Below are positions 1-9,054 of a stretch of DNA of 64,000 nucleotides, piece after piece (within the stretch, counting starts at the first letter, position 1; every line of letters starts with the position of its first letter). The stretch spans positions 372,001-436,000 of the forward strand of contig NZ_JBFDUZ010000003.1 in the NCBI RefSeq assembly GCF_040719145.1. Direction: 5' to 3'. The stretch comes from Paenibacillus sp. JQZ6Y-1. GTDB lineage: Bacteria > Bacillota > Bacilli > Paenibacillales > Paenibacillaceae. The position numbers and the translations under genes were made by a program. The notes beneath the pieces are model-generated. The model saw nothing but the letters and a program-made list of their open reading frames with translations. It made no database searches and was not told where the DNA came from.

Positions 1-1
1 A

Positions 2-970
2 CACAACGGTCAGTATCAACTGTATTATAATCATTGGTGTGCCAATACAATGCCTCAAGACATATTCTGGGGACCTGTTCACACACGGAAGTTTATTGAG
101 CTTCAGGAGCATGTGACACCGAATGACTGGATGAATGATATTTGGGCAGAGGGTGGCGTAGTGATGGATATAGATCGCCAACATGTTCTTTTTTTTGGTG
201 GTGAAGATATATTGTATGATATACAGTTACGGAATTATTTTATAAGATTGATGGCTATTCCTTGGCAAGGGTGGAGCATCGCTTGGGCAGAGGAAGGCAT
301 TGCCGATCTAGCGCAATACGTCGGTGTACCAGTGGAAACCGTACTTGCTGAATCTTCTGCTCCAACAAACAAACTATTTGGTCCTGTAAATGTATCTTTT
401 CTTTCAGGAGTGGCTGGTATACAACTCCCTAATGGGGAAACGTTGCTCTTTTTATTAGATACGGATCTGGGCTGTTATTTGCTGCAAGGTGAAGCCTTAA
501 TACAGAATCTAAATCCAGCATTCGGTCAAACTACACTGAGTTGGCAAGAGATCGAGGTTAACGATGAATTCCCTTCTATGGGTATGTATATTGATATTTC
601 TGCACGCAAGCTATCTTTTTGGCATGCGGAAACGATGCCCGGTTTTCTTGCCAAAGTGCAAACCAGCTGGGCGGGTTGGGATGTGTCGCGTTTTACCCAT
701 AATTATCATTCTCAGCTCGCAGTCACAGGAGATTGCTTGCAAATAAAGGAACGCGAACCAAATGAGATATGGGATGAATTGGCAGCACTCCTGCTCAGGA
801 ATTATTCTAATCCGTTACAGTCATTTTCCTCTGTCATCGATCAACTTCAGAAACAAGGGCATGATCTCGACATCAACCCTAGTGCACTGAGTCATACTGA
901 ATATACATTAACACCAGAGTTAAAACAGCGTATTTTCCAACAAGCTCTACTCGCTGTTCAATCCCAATGA
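2..970 (+). CDS. Hypothetical protein, 5' end missing
   Basis: An unknown protein rich in Trp and acidic residues, with no signal peptide or membrane segment visible. The first ATG in the window is at 50, but the same frame stays open back to base 2 and encodes a protein-like stretch (QLYYNHWCANT), so the gene very probably begins before the window and this is its C-terminal part. It ends in TGA at 968-970. The next gene on the same strand starts 130 bases later behind its own ribosome site, so no operon link is evident. I do not recognise the family and assign no function. Confidence 0.7.
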   Translation, partial: HNGQYQLYYNHWCANTMPQDIFWGPVHTRKFIELQEHVTPNDWMNDIWAEGGVVMDIDRQHVLFFGGEDILYDIQLRNYFIRLMAIPWQGWSIAWAEEGIADLAQYVGVPVETVLAESSAPTNKLFGPVNVSFLSGVAGIQLPNGETLLFLLDTDLGCYLLQGEALIQNLNPAFGQTTLSWQEIEVNDEFPSMGMYIDISARKLSFWHAETMPGFLAKVQTSWAGWDVSRFTHNYHSQLAVTGDCLQIKEREPNEIWDELAALLLRNYSNPLQSFSSVIDQLQKQGHDLDINPSALSHTEYTLTPELKQRIFQQALLAVQSQ

Positions 971-1100
971 TATTCGCTACCATCATCACTATGATTAGGC
1001 GTGCATCTTCAATCGCAATAGTGATTCAACACCGAATACACACATTCAAGATCCTAAATAGGGTTTACTCATACATTATGAACGTTAAAGGAGCTTACCT

Positions 1101-1682
1101 ATGGAAGCCATTCAACATACCGTCGCCCGCAACCTTGTCAAACTGCGCAAAAGTCGTAATCTCACCCTAGAGCAGACCTCCGAGCTGACTGGTGTTAGTA
1201 AGGCAATGCTGGCACAGATTGAAAACCAAAAATCCAATCCGACGGTTACGACACTGTGGAAGATCGCCAACGGTCTGCAAGTGTCGTTTACTACCTTTCT
1301 CAAAGAAGAAGAACAGCCGATTCGCAAGCTGAATATCAAGGATCTGAATCTGATCACCGATAGCGATGACAAGTATCTAGTTTATCCGTTCTTCGCTTAT
1401 CATCCAGAAAAGAAATTCGAGATCTACGTCGTTGATCTGCTACCCGGCTGTTCCCATCCACTCGAAACCGAGCCGCTCAAAATGCATCCGGGTGAGGAAT
1501 ATTTAATCATGAAGGAAGGTACGATCACTGTGAATCTGAATGGCGCACAGTATGAAGTCTCAGAGGGAGATGCACTGCAATTTTCCGGTACAATCCCGCA
1601 TGGCTACTTCAACTATTCAGATCAAAAAGCTAGCTATTTCATGGTTATGTATTATCCTGAAGATGGTTCGCATCAATTGTAA
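1101..1682 (+). CDS. XRE-family regulator with cupin sensor domain
   Basis: A 193-residue transcription factor. Residues about 8-62 form an XRE helix-turn-helix (NLVKLRKSRNLTLEQ, then SKAMLAQIENQ, then PTVTTLWKIA), and residues about 110-190 form a cupin_2 barrel with the pattern HPGEEYLIMKEG and a later IPHGYFNYSD. This architecture is typical of regulators that sense a small ligand or metal in the cupin, such as polyamine or amino-acid derived compounds. AAAGGAG lies 7 bases before the ATG. It is transcribed alone and followed by a strong terminator at 1740-1784. The target genes are unknown; the convergent importer operon is only a neighbour. Confidence 0.9.
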   Translation: MEAIQHTVARNLVKLRKSRNLTLEQTSELTGVSKAMLAQIENQKSNPTVTTLWKIANGLQVSFTTFLKEEEQPIRKLNIKDLNLITDSDDKYLVYPFFAYHPEKKFEIYVVDLLPGCSHPLETEPLKMHPGEEYLIMKEGTITVNLNGAQYEVSEGDALQFSGTIPHGYFNYSDQKASYFMVMYYPEDGSHQL

Positions 1683-1739
1683 ATTGGGCGCTTGTCTTGT
1701 ACGTGCTCATCTCTACGTTATCACGGATATAGCAAAAGA

Positions 1740-1784
1740 GGCAGAACAGACACTTGTTATCGTGTATCTGTTCTGCCCTTTTGT
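1740..1784 (+). terminator. Rho-independent terminator, probably bidirectional
   Basis: An 11-bp inverted repeat (GGCAGAACAGA at 1740-1750, TCTGTTCTGCC at 1767-1777) is followed by CTTTTGTT on the plus strand. On the minus strand the stem is followed by CTCTTTTGC. It separates the convergent XRE-cupin gene and the importer operon and can serve both. Confidence 0.8.
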
Positions 1785-1839
1785 TATTCCATATTGCCGC
1801 ATTTCAAGGTCATGCCGTCCCCATACCCCATATTCCCCA

Positions 1840-2646
1840 TCAAAAAATAGAGATCAATTCCCGCGTGTAGTCATGCCGATCATCGGCAAATAACTGCTGT
1901 TGCTCAAAGGTATCCACCATACGCCCATCCTTCATCACCATCAGCCGCTGACTCATTCGACTCACAGCTGCCAGATCATGCGAAATGAATAGATACGATA
2001 GATTCAACTGTGTTCGCAGCTGCGTCAATAGCTTCAACACCGCCCCTTGTGAGATCACATCCAGACTTGCCGTCGGCTCATCCAATATGATCAACTCCGG
2101 TTCAATACTGATTGCCCGTGCAATCGTCACTCGCTGCCGCTGTCCACCGCTCAGTTCATGTGGATACCGATTGGCAAGCTCCATCGGCAACTCCACTGCT
2201 TCCAGCAATTCGTTCACCAGTTGCTTGCTTGATCCGGCAGTAAAATGCTGCAATACTATCTCATCTTGATACTGCTTGTATGGATCAAGCAACGAATCGC
2301 GGATTTTCAGCTTTGGATTCAGCGCAGCCATTGGATTTTGGAATACAATCTGCATGCGACGACGGAAGGGATATAGCTGTCGTTCACTCAGCATTTCCAG
2401 TGATTGTCCATTCCATATAATCTGTCCGCTGTCGATGCGTTCAATGCGCATGAGACAGCGCGCCAGCGTGCTTTTGCCACATCCGCTTTCGCCTACCAAC
2501 CCTAGACACTCGCCCTGATTCAGATCAAATGAAACCTGATTTACAGCTGCATGCGATGACTGCGATTGTTCTTTCTCCCTATCTAACAACAACGGACGTG
2601 GGTGTTGGTACGATTTGCACAATCCCCTTACTTTCAGCAGTGTCAT
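1840..2646 (-). CDS. ABC importer ATP-binding protein (NikE/DppF/CntF type)
   Basis: Second ATPase of the importer, 268 residues, cytoplasmic, energising uptake through the two permeases. It has Walker A GESGCGKST, a Q-loop FQNPMAALNP, the signature LSGGQRQRV, Walker B LIILDEPTASLD and the switch histidine FISHDLA. The FQNPMAALNPKL stretch is typical of the oligopeptide/nickel subfamily. The ATG overlaps the stop of the preceding ATPase by 4 bases (ATGA), so translation is coupled. It is the last gene of the five-gene operon and ends about 60 bases from the 1740-1784 terminator. The substrate cannot be told from this subunit. Confidence 0.93.
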   Translation of the reverse strand: MTLLKVRGLCKSYQHPRPLLLDREKEQSQSSHAAVNQVSFDLNQGECLGLVGESGCGKSTLARCLMRIERIDSGQIIWNGQSLEMLSERQLYPFRRRMQIVFQNPMAALNPKLKIRDSLLDPYKQYQDEIVLQHFTAGSSKQLVNELLEAVELPMELANRYPHELSGGQRQRVTIARAISIEPELIILDEPTASLDVISQGAVLKLLTQLRTQLNLSYLFISHDLAAVSRMSQRLMVMKDGRMVDTFEQQQLFADDRHDYTRELISIF

Positions 2647-3455
2647 GATGGCTCTGCTCCTTCCAAACCAGATGTTAGCACATGTCCCGGTCGTTCCAGC
2701 ATAGGCGCAGCAGCGATAAGCTGCCGAGTATATTCATGCTGTGGATGATCCAGCACGCGATGCTTATGACCAGCTTCGACGATTTTTCCATCCTTCATCA
2801 CTGCGAGGCGGTCGGCATATCGACGTACATGTCGCCAATCGTGGGTGATAAACAGAATGCCGCAGCCCGTTTCCCGCTGCTTGTCCCGCAGCAGCTCCAG
2901 AATCCGATGACCAGACACACTGTCCAGCGCAGTCGTCACTTCGTCGGCAATAAGCAGCGACGGTGACAACAGCAGCGCAAGCGCGATAGCCGCGCGCTGC
3001 AACTGCCCGCCGCTTAGCTGAAACGGATACCGTTCATACAGATTGCCGTCCAATCCGACCGATTCCAATGCTTCGATCCCTTTACGTCGCCGTACCGAAC
3101 GCGACTTCTCGCCATGTACCCGCTGATATTCATCCAAATGCTGCCCAATCCGTAGAAACGGCGTAAACGAACCCTGATAATCCTGAAACGCATACGCCAT
3201 CTGTCTTCCTCGTAGATGGCGAAGCTTCGATGGCGACAGCCGAGTCAGCTCTTGACCCTGAAACAGCACACTCCCGCTCATACGTAGAGGGCTAGGCAGC
3301 ATCTGCCCAATGCCCTGTGACAGCAAGCTTTTGCCGCTACCGCTCTGACCAACTAAGGCGAGCCATTCGCCTGCACGCAGCGAGAGCGAGACGTGATCCA
3401 CCAGCATGTGCTGACGATTAAAGATACTCACTTCATGCAATGCCAACATGGTCAC
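2643..3455 (-). CDS. ABC importer ATP-binding protein (NikD/DppD/CntD type)
   Basis: First ATPase of the importer, 270 residues. Visible motifs are Walker A GQSGSGKSLL, Q-loop AFQDYQGSFTP, signature LSGGQLQRAAIA, Walker B LLIADEVTTALD and the H-loop FITHDWRHV. The Walker B ends in DEVTTALD, as in NikD-like proteins. It overlaps the upstream permease gene and the downstream ATPase gene by 4 bases each, showing a single coupled transcript. With its partner it should form the heterodimeric motor of a five-component SBP-dependent importer. Confidence 0.93.
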   Translation of the reverse strand: MTMLALHEVSIFNRQHMLVDHVSLSLRAGEWLALVGQSGSGKSLLSQGIGQMLPSPLRMSGSVLFQGQELTRLSPSKLRHLRGRQMAYAFQDYQGSFTPFLRIGQHLDEYQRVHGEKSRSVRRRKGIEALESVGLDGNLYERYPFQLSGGQLQRAAIALALLLSPSLLIADEVTTALDSVSGHRILELLRDKQRETGCGILFITHDWRHVRRYADRLAVMKDGKIVEAGHKHRVLDHPQHEYTRQLIAAAPMLERPGHVLTSGLEGAEPS

Positions 3456-4336
3456 GTCACCTCCCGATTGAGATTTTCCTTTTTCACATCAAAACGGTCG
3501 CGTAGCCAGTCGCCCAGCATATTCGCTAGCAATACAGTGAGTACAATCGCCACTCCGGGGTACACCATCAGCTCCGGCATCGATTGAAAATACGGACGCG
3601 AATCGTTCAACATCGCTCCCCATTCTGGCGTCGGCGGCTGTGTACCAAGCCCGATGTAGGAAAACGACGAGATAAGCAAAATAATTTTCCCCAAGTCCAG
3701 ACTTGCCATCACCAGCACATGACCGATGATGTGCGGCAGCAAATGTCTACGCATGATCGTTCTATCCGACAAACCGTTGGTGCGCGCGATGAGCACATAT
3801 TCTTTTTGCGCTTCACTCAGTACCACGCTGCGCACCAGCCGTGCATAATTCACCCATTTAACCAATACAATTGCCAGTACCAGATTACCGATCCCCGCAC
3901 CCAGCAGTCCACTCAGCACAATCGCCACAATCGTATCAGGAAACGCTAGAAAGCCGTCGGCAATACGCATAAAGATCCGATCTACCCAGCCACGCCGATA
4001 CCCGGCAATCAGCCCAAACGGAATGCCCAGCAATAGCGCCGCACCCAATGCCAGCGCACTAAAGCCAAGCGTCTGCTGACCGCCAAGCAGCAGACGTGTC
4101 AGCACATCGCGCCCTAGATGATCCGTGCCTAGCGGATGCTGCCAGCTCATGCCCTGCAATCGCTGACCTAGATTCGTCAGCAGCGGATCATGCTGTAAAT
4201 ACAGAAAGGTATACGCACACGCTGTAACGATGAGTATCATCATCCCTACTAGCACGCCGCCCTGCATATGATGACGCCGGAATACCCGTTTAAAGCGAGG
4301 CAGGGAAAGGAAGGGTTCAGTTGTCATTTTGCTCAT
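3452..4336 (-). CDS. ABC importer permease (NikC/DppC/CntC type)
   Basis: Inner-membrane permease of the DppC type with an N-terminal membrane helix, an extracytoplasmic loop (PLGTDHLGRDVLTRLL, a hallmark of the C permeases) and the EAA loop around RTNGLSDRTIMRRHLLPH that contacts the ATPase. I place the start at the ATG at 4336 (MSKMTTEP), which overlaps the preceding stop by 4 bases like the other junctions of this operon. An in-frame ATG 24 bases further upstream would lengthen the overlap and is less likely. Confidence 0.93.
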   Translation of the reverse strand: MSKMTTEPFLSLPRFKRVFRRHHMQGGVLVGMMILIVTACAYTFLYLQHDPLLTNLGQRLQGMSWQHPLGTDHLGRDVLTRLLLGGQQTLGFSALALGAALLLGIPFGLIAGYRRGWVDRIFMRIADGFLAFPDTIVAIVLSGLLGAGIGNLVLAIVLVKWVNYARLVRSVVLSEAQKEYVLIARTNGLSDRTIMRRHLLPHIIGHVLVMASLDLGKIILLISSFSYIGLGTQPPTPEWGAMLNDSRPYFQSMPELMVYPGVAIVLTVLLANMLGDWLRDRFDVKKENLNREVT

Positions 4337-5280
4337 GTGCCTGCATTCCTTTCCTTCCATCTCATTTCTGGATTCAAATACCGATAGGACAGATCGACTG
4401 CCGTATTCACCACAAAGACAATCAGCGCCATAATCAAAATATAGCCTTGAATGAGCGGATAATCGCGTTGCCGGATTGAATCTACGATCAGCTTGCCAAT
4501 GCCCGGATATGCAAATAGCACTTCAATGACGATAACACCGCCAATCAGACTCCCCAGACTCACGCCAAATACAGTAATAACTGGCGGCAGACTGTGACGC
4601 AGCACATGAACACGGAAAATGCGCCATTCTGAATACCCACGCGCCCGCGCCGCTCGCACAAACTCTTGACTGAGCGAATCCAGCAGACTGGAACGCAGCA
4701 AACGCACATACACGCTAGAAATCGCCAGTCCCAGTGTCAAGGAAGGCAGGATAAGTGAAATCCAGCCATCGCGCCCCATCGTCGGTAGCCAGCCGAGTCG
4801 CACACCAATCAGATCAATTAAGATCAAGCCCAGCCAAAAGCTAGGCACCGCTGCTCCAACAATGGACAGCAGGCGACTCAGATGGTCGATCCAGCTACCG
4901 CGATATAATGCTGACAGCGAACCGAGCGGCAGCGCCACCAGCAGCATGACCAGCAGAGCGCCCATCGTCAATTCCAACGTTGCTGGTAGTCCAGACATGA
5001 TCATCTGCATGACTGGTTGTCCGGTTACATATGACTGTCCAAAGTCCAAACGGACAAAATCCGCCAGCCACATGCCATACTGCACCAATACCGGTTGATT
5101 GAAGCCCATCTCTTCCTTGAGCGCTTCTACCTGCTCACGGCTGACAGATAACTCCTCCACATTCAAAATGGTCAGCACCGGATCGCCCGGCGCCAACCGT
5201 ATAAACAGAAAGCTAATCAACGTAATCAACAGGACAAAGCCTATCGTCTCGATCAGCTTCCGCACAATAATCGAAAGCAT
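4333..5280 (-). CDS. ABC importer permease (NikB/DppB/CntB type)
   Basis: A 315-residue permease with the B-type N-terminus (a first helix followed by FIRLAPGDPV), about six membrane helices and an EAA loop RAARARGYSEWRIFRVHVLRH. It should pair with the C-type permease to form the translocation pore. The start ATG shares one base with the stop of the substrate-binding protein gene (TAATG). The order SBP-B-C-D-F matches nickel (Nik) and opine-metal (Cnt) uptake operons as well as dipeptide systems. Confidence 0.93.
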   Translation of the reverse strand: MLSIIVRKLIETIGFVLLITLISFLFIRLAPGDPVLTILNVEELSVSREQVEALKEEMGFNQPVLVQYGMWLADFVRLDFGQSYVTGQPVMQMIMSGLPATLELTMGALLVMLLVALPLGSLSALYRGSWIDHLSRLLSIVGAAVPSFWLGLILIDLIGVRLGWLPTMGRDGWISLILPSLTLGLAISSVYVRLLRSSLLDSLSQEFVRAARARGYSEWRIFRVHVLRHSLPPVITVFGVSLGSLIGGVIVIEVLFAYPGIGKLIVDSIRQRDYPLIQGYILIMALIVFVVNTAVDLSYRYLNPEMRWKERNAGT

Positions 5281-7022
5281 TACATCACATCCAGTTGGTT
5301 GGTGATCATATAATATTCACTGCGCGTCGTAACCCAGTGTTTTACCTTGTTTTCGTTATATGCCACAATCGTTGCCGGATGCAGGACAAAGGAATTGATC
5401 ACATTGTCATGCACATAATCCGCCGCTTGCTCTGCCAGTACTGCCCGATCCTCCGGCTTCACGGTCCGATTGAGCTTGTCAATAATCGCCGTCAGCTGCT
5501 TGTCGTGCGCACCACTAAAATTCAGCGCTCCGGTTGGATGATACGTCGCGTTCAGATAATAGCCTGCATCCCCGCGCGGTGCGGTCAAATTGCTGTAGGT
5601 TGCCAGATCCCAGTCGCGATTGGATGCCATATACTCTTCGGGTGTATCAATCTGGCGAATCTCCACCTGAATGCCGATTCGTCCGGCATCCGATTGGAAC
5701 ACCTGCGCAATAAGCGGCAGATCGGCGCGGGCAGAGTAGGTCAGTAGCGTCATTGTTAGCGGCTGACCATCCTTTTGCATTACACCATTTTGCAGCGTAT
5801 AGCCCGCCTGTTTCAATTCTTCCACGGCTGCCTGTTCCCCAGAAGGCGATGGTTCATAGGTCGGCGCAAAGGGCAGCGATGGCAGAAATGGTCCAACCGC
5901 CGGTTCACCGTATCCTAGCAAGATGCTATCCACAATCTCCTTGCGATCAATTAGCGCATCTACCGCACGGCGTACATGCACATTCTGCAATGCCGGACGC
6001 TCCATATTCATCGTCATCTGATGCACACGAAATGTCGATGTGGATTCTACCTTGATGCCATCCTGTGCATCCAGTGTTTCCAGACTTTCCACTTCTGGAC
6101 GGTATACAATATCCACCTGCCCAGATTTCAGCGCCAACGAACGTGCATTGGCATCTTCGTTAAAGGAAAAGGTTACTCCGTCCAGCGGCGACGCACCATC
6201 CCAATAGTCTGCATATGTTTCCAATTCCAGCTTACTGCCCGGTGTGAATGAAGTCAGCGTAAATGGTCCTGTACCAATCGGCTTGTTGACGATATCACTC
6301 TCGCTCACATCAATGATCGACGTGTTTGGATTAACCAATTCGGATACAAATTCGGGAAACGGCTCCGTCGTCATAATATTCAACGTATTGCCGTCCGCTT
6401 CTATACTTTGGATTTTCAGCGCATGTTGAACGCCGATATTCTCGGTCGTAGCGCGTTCCAGCGAGGCTTTGACTGCCTCACCAGTCATCGGCTTTCCATT
6501 CTGGAACGTGACATCATCGCGCAGATGAATTTTCCAATATTGTCCATCCTCGCCTTCCCAGCTCTCCGCCAGCCACGGTGCCACCGTCAGCTGATCCTCA
6601 TCCAGCCGTACCAGCGTCTCGGCAATGCCCGCACGAATCGGTACATAACTGGAATCGACATGCGGATCAAGCGACTGCGTAGAGAAATTGTATAAAAAAT
6701 GCACATGCTTACCCTGCTCCTGCCCATCTGCACGTGGCGAAGATGGCGAGCAAGCACTTAGTACAAAAAGGAGTACAAGAGCGATAGACAGCAGAGGAAT
6801 ACACTTTCTTTTCCCCTTGTACTCGCTTAATCTGCTTAATCTACTCGCTCTGTTTAACGTGCTTGGTCTACTTGGTCTGTTTGACCCGCTTGCACCAAAT
6901 GTTAAGCCGCCCTGTATGAAAGACCAAACAGATGGAACTGCTTCGGTCTGTGTCTCCATTCTATATGTTATGTCCTCTTGTTGCCTGCCTCTAGCTGTAT
7001 GTGTATCAATTGGCTTGTTCAT
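5280..7022 (-). CDS. Substrate-binding lipoprotein of nickel/opine-metal type importer (SBP_bac_5)
   Basis: Family 5 solute-binding lipoprotein that would capture the ligand outside the membrane. Conserved stretches include LDPHVDSSYVPIRAGIAETL, the YWKIHLRDDVTFQNGKP segment and GTGPFTL. The lipobox LSAC falls at residue 91, preceded by a hydrophobic signal, but an unusual N-terminal extension of about 65 residues, low in complexity (Ser/Arg/Leu-rich), sits before it. I chose the ATG at 7022 because GGGGGAGA lies about 10 bases upstream; an in-frame ATG at 7043 lacks such a site. The promoter carries a Zur-like box, suggesting zinc or zinc-chelate uptake. NikA/CntA-like specificity is inference. 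Confidence 0.88.
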   Translation of the reverse strand: MNKPIDTHTARGRQQEDITYRMETQTEAVPSVWSFIQGGLTFGASGSNRPSRPSTLNRASRLSRLSEYKGKRKCIPLLSIALVLLFVLSACSPSSPRADGQEQGKHVHFLYNFSTQSLDPHVDSSYVPIRAGIAETLVRLDEDQLTVAPWLAESWEGEDGQYWKIHLRDDVTFQNGKPMTGEAVKASLERATTENIGVQHALKIQSIEADGNTLNIMTTEPFPEFVSELVNPNTSIIDVSESDIVNKPIGTGPFTLTSFTPGSKLELETYADYWDGASPLDGVTFSFNEDANARSLALKSGQVDIVYRPEVESLETLDAQDGIKVESTSTFRVHQMTMNMERPALQNVHVRRAVDALIDRKEIVDSILLGYGEPAVGPFLPSLPFAPTYEPSPSGEQAAVEELKQAGYTLQNGVMQKDGQPLTMTLLTYSARADLPLIAQVFQSDAGRIGIQVEIRQIDTPEEYMASNRDWDLATYSNLTAPRGDAGYYLNATYHPTGALNFSGAHDKQLTAIIDKLNRTVKPEDRAVLAEQAADYVHDNVINSFVLHPATIVAYNENKVKHWVTTRSEYYMITNQLDVM

Positions 7023-7108
7023 GTGATCGAATCTCTCCCCCATATGTATAGCTGCTGAGCAGCCGTATATCGTTATTCATTCATTTATTAGTAAAGTTTA
7101 CGATTTAC

Positions 7109-7137
7109 ATCTTATCGTAACGATTACGATTTGACAA
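7109..7137 (-). promoter_or_regulatory. Importer operon promoter with Zur-type operator
   Basis: On the minus strand TTGTCA (7132-7137) and TAAGAT (7109-7114) are separated by exactly 17 bases. That spacer holds a palindrome at 7115-7129 reading TCGTAACGATTACGA, one base from the Bacillus Zur consensus TCGTAAT-N-ATTACGA. It differs more from the Fur (TGATAAT) and PerR (TTATAAT) boxes. A repressor bound here would block RNA polymerase, so the operon is expected to be induced by zinc limitation. Confidence 0.75.
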
Positions 7138-7178
7138 GCAAAAAACCGGTATTCTATCATTAAAGACAGAATACCGGT
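7138..7178 (-). terminator. Rho-independent terminator of the PspC gene
   Basis: A perfect 11-bp inverted repeat (7145-7155 and 7168-7178, ACCGGTATTCT and its complement) followed on the minus strand by TTTTTTGC. It lies downstream of the PspC gene and just upstream of the importer promoter, insulating the two units. Confidence 0.85.
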
Positions 7179-7333
7179 TGTTCATATGTTGATGGGTATA
7201 TATCAAATATGTTTTCTTTTTCAACCTGCTGCAAACTAGCTGCGCAGAGACTAAACTAGCGTTTTTACAATCCTATCATCTGTCATCTGCATAATTCTTC
7301 ATACGCTCGGAATATGCAGCTTCCAGCATATTC

Positions 7334-7528
7334 TTAGTAATGATACTCTTTCGGTACAAAGCAAGCAGCGATTAGATAGATCAGCAGGCTGGCTCCACTT
7401 GTTACGAAAATACTGATAATAAACAGAATCCGCAGCAGACTTGCATCCATATTCCACATTTGTGCCAAGCCGCCGATCAGACCTGTCGTAATCTTATTGT
7501 GGTTCGAACGGTATAATTTTCTCATCAT
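7334..7528 (-). CDS. PspC domain small membrane protein
   Basis: A 64-residue PspC-family membrane protein with the typical KLYRS...GLIGGLAQMWNMD motif, a central hydrophobic helix and a second hydrophobic segment ending LIYLIAACFVP. Stand-alone PspC proteins in Gram-positive bacteria are linked to envelope stress, but the role here is not shown. The start at 7528 (MMRKLY) is favoured over the upstream ATG at 7612 because AGGAG lies 7-8 bases before it. It is monocistronic, followed by a terminator at 7138-7178; the roughly 155 bases between stop and terminator hold no gene I can see. Confidence 0.85.
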   Translation of the reverse strand: MMRKLYRSNHNKITTGLIGGLAQMWNMDASLLRILFIISIFVTSGASLLIYLIAACFVPKEYHY

Positions 7529-7974
7529 TTTCAATCTCCTTTTCATAATGTACGTATACAAAATACGATTATCGTTTGGCTCCGGCGTTATCGCCGTTGA
7601 TTGTATGTTCACGCTCTAGTTGTTGAGGATTGCACCATCAGGACACGATGGCAATCAGGTGATGTCAGTGCATTCGTTGTAGCTGATTGATTTTCTTTTT
7701 TCCTGTTCCATTCCTTTTTGTTTCGTCTTGCTTTTATGTTACTTGACTATACACGCCCTTCAAACCGTCCAACGACTGTTTTTGAGTTTGGACTTTGGTC
7801 GGGGACGAAGCTGGACCAGCACACCTTATGTCGCCATGATTCTTCCATTTTCCTATGCTACTGCTATTTTGTTTTCGAGAGACGACTCTTGCTTTTTCAA
7901 GACATGACGCTTAGAATACACTTATTAAAAGTATTATCAAAAGTAAATCTATCGTTAGCAAGGAGTTTTTTTCC
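7529..7974. other. Intergenic region before the ROK regulator
   Basis: This divergent spacer contains the promoter regions of pspC and the ROK gene. AT-rich sequence at about 7915-7965 precedes the AAGGAG ribosome site of the ROK gene. I see no convincing gene, hairpin or clear sugar operator in it; short open frames here lack ribosome sites. Confidence 0.5.
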
Positions 7975-9006
7975 ATGAATCTACCGACTCATAGCACCCA
8001 GCATGTCAAAAAAATAAATACCGAGCTAGTCAAGCAAACTCTGCGCACTCACGATACTGGCACCAAAGCGTCCATCGCCCGCTTAACCGGTTTGAGCGTC
8101 GCCACCTGTGGCACAATTTTGAATGAACTGGTGCAAACCGGTGAGATTATTGACCTCGGCACTGATGAATCGAGCGGCGGTCGTCCTGCGAACCGTTATC
8201 GTTTTAACGCCAATTATGCGTGTATGATCTGTATGATCGTACGCACCGAAGGTGGAGTACATACGATCACGTGCGCCGTTGCTAATCTGAACGGCGAGCT
8301 GATGGAGCATACGATCCATCCTGTGCAGCAGATTGATGTTCCTATGATGGAGCAGCTGTTGGATGGGTTGATGGACACATATACGCATGTTCGTGCGATT
8401 GGCATTGGTATTCCGGGCGTTGCACGGGGCGATCAGATCGGCATCTGTGATGTGCCACAGCTAGCAGATCAGCCACTCGCGCGTCTGTGGAAGGAGCGAT
8501 ATGAGGGTGTAGAGATTTTGCTAGAAAACGATATGAATCTGACTGTATACGGGCTGTATCAGCAGTTGCAGCTGGAACAGGATCGTAATTTTGCGATTGT
8601 TACTTTCCCGCGCCATCATTATCCGGGTGCTGGCTTTATCGTGAACGGTCAGCCGATGAACGGCAACAGCTATTTTAGCGGCGAGATTTCCTATTTGCCT
8701 TATGGTGTTAGCCGTGAGCAACAGTTGGAGATGCTGCAATCTCCTGACCAAGCTCGCGGACTGATTATACAGTCGCTCATATCCATTATCGCTATTATTA
8801 ACCCAGTGCAGATCGTCATTACCGGCGACTCTATCACCACTGAGATGCTGTCCGAACTGGATGCAGGCTGCCGTGCCATCATTCCAGACGAGCATATGCC
8901 AACGCTACTCATTCAAAACGACACTCGCGCTGAGTATCTGAGCGGTCTAATCACCGCCACATTAGAGCGTCTCACGTATCATATTCAGTTAATCGAGCGC
9001 CGCTAA
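7975..9006 (+). CDS. ROK-family transcriptional regulator
   Basis: A 343-residue NagC/XylR-type regulator. Residues about 8-60 form a winged helix-turn-helix (VKQTLRTHDTGTKASIAR, then SVATCGTILNELVQTG), followed by SSGGRPANRY and an ROK kinase-like fold (IGIGIPGVARGDQ, EILLENDMNLTVYG). The usual ROK zinc motif CxCGxxGC is not visible, so it is a divergent member. AAGGAG precedes the ATG. ROK repressors usually sense a sugar or sugar phosphate; the adjacent MFS transporter on the same strand is the likely target. The ligand is unknown. Confidence 0.88.
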   Translation: MNLPTHSTQHVKKINTELVKQTLRTHDTGTKASIARLTGLSVATCGTILNELVQTGEIIDLGTDESSGGRPANRYRFNANYACMICMIVRTEGGVHTITCAVANLNGELMEHTIHPVQQIDVPMMEQLLDGLMDTYTHVRAIGIGIPGVARGDQIGICDVPQLADQPLARLWKERYEGVEILLENDMNLTVYGLYQQLQLEQDRNFAIVTFPRHHYPGAGFIVNGQPMNGNSYFSGEISYLPYGVSREQQLEMLQSPDQARGLIIQSLISIIAIINPVQIVITGDSITTEMLSELDAGCRAIIPDEHMPTLLIQNDTRAEYLSGLITATLERLTYHIQLIERR

Positions 9007-9054
9007 CCAACAGGATAACAGCTACATATTCCTGCTGCCAATCCTGTTACCAGT

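Noticed and set aside
4862-7026. Several plus-strand open frames of 60-150 codons opposite the importer operon
   Set aside because: Shadows of the minus-strand SBP and permease genes; no ribosome sites and implausible proteins.
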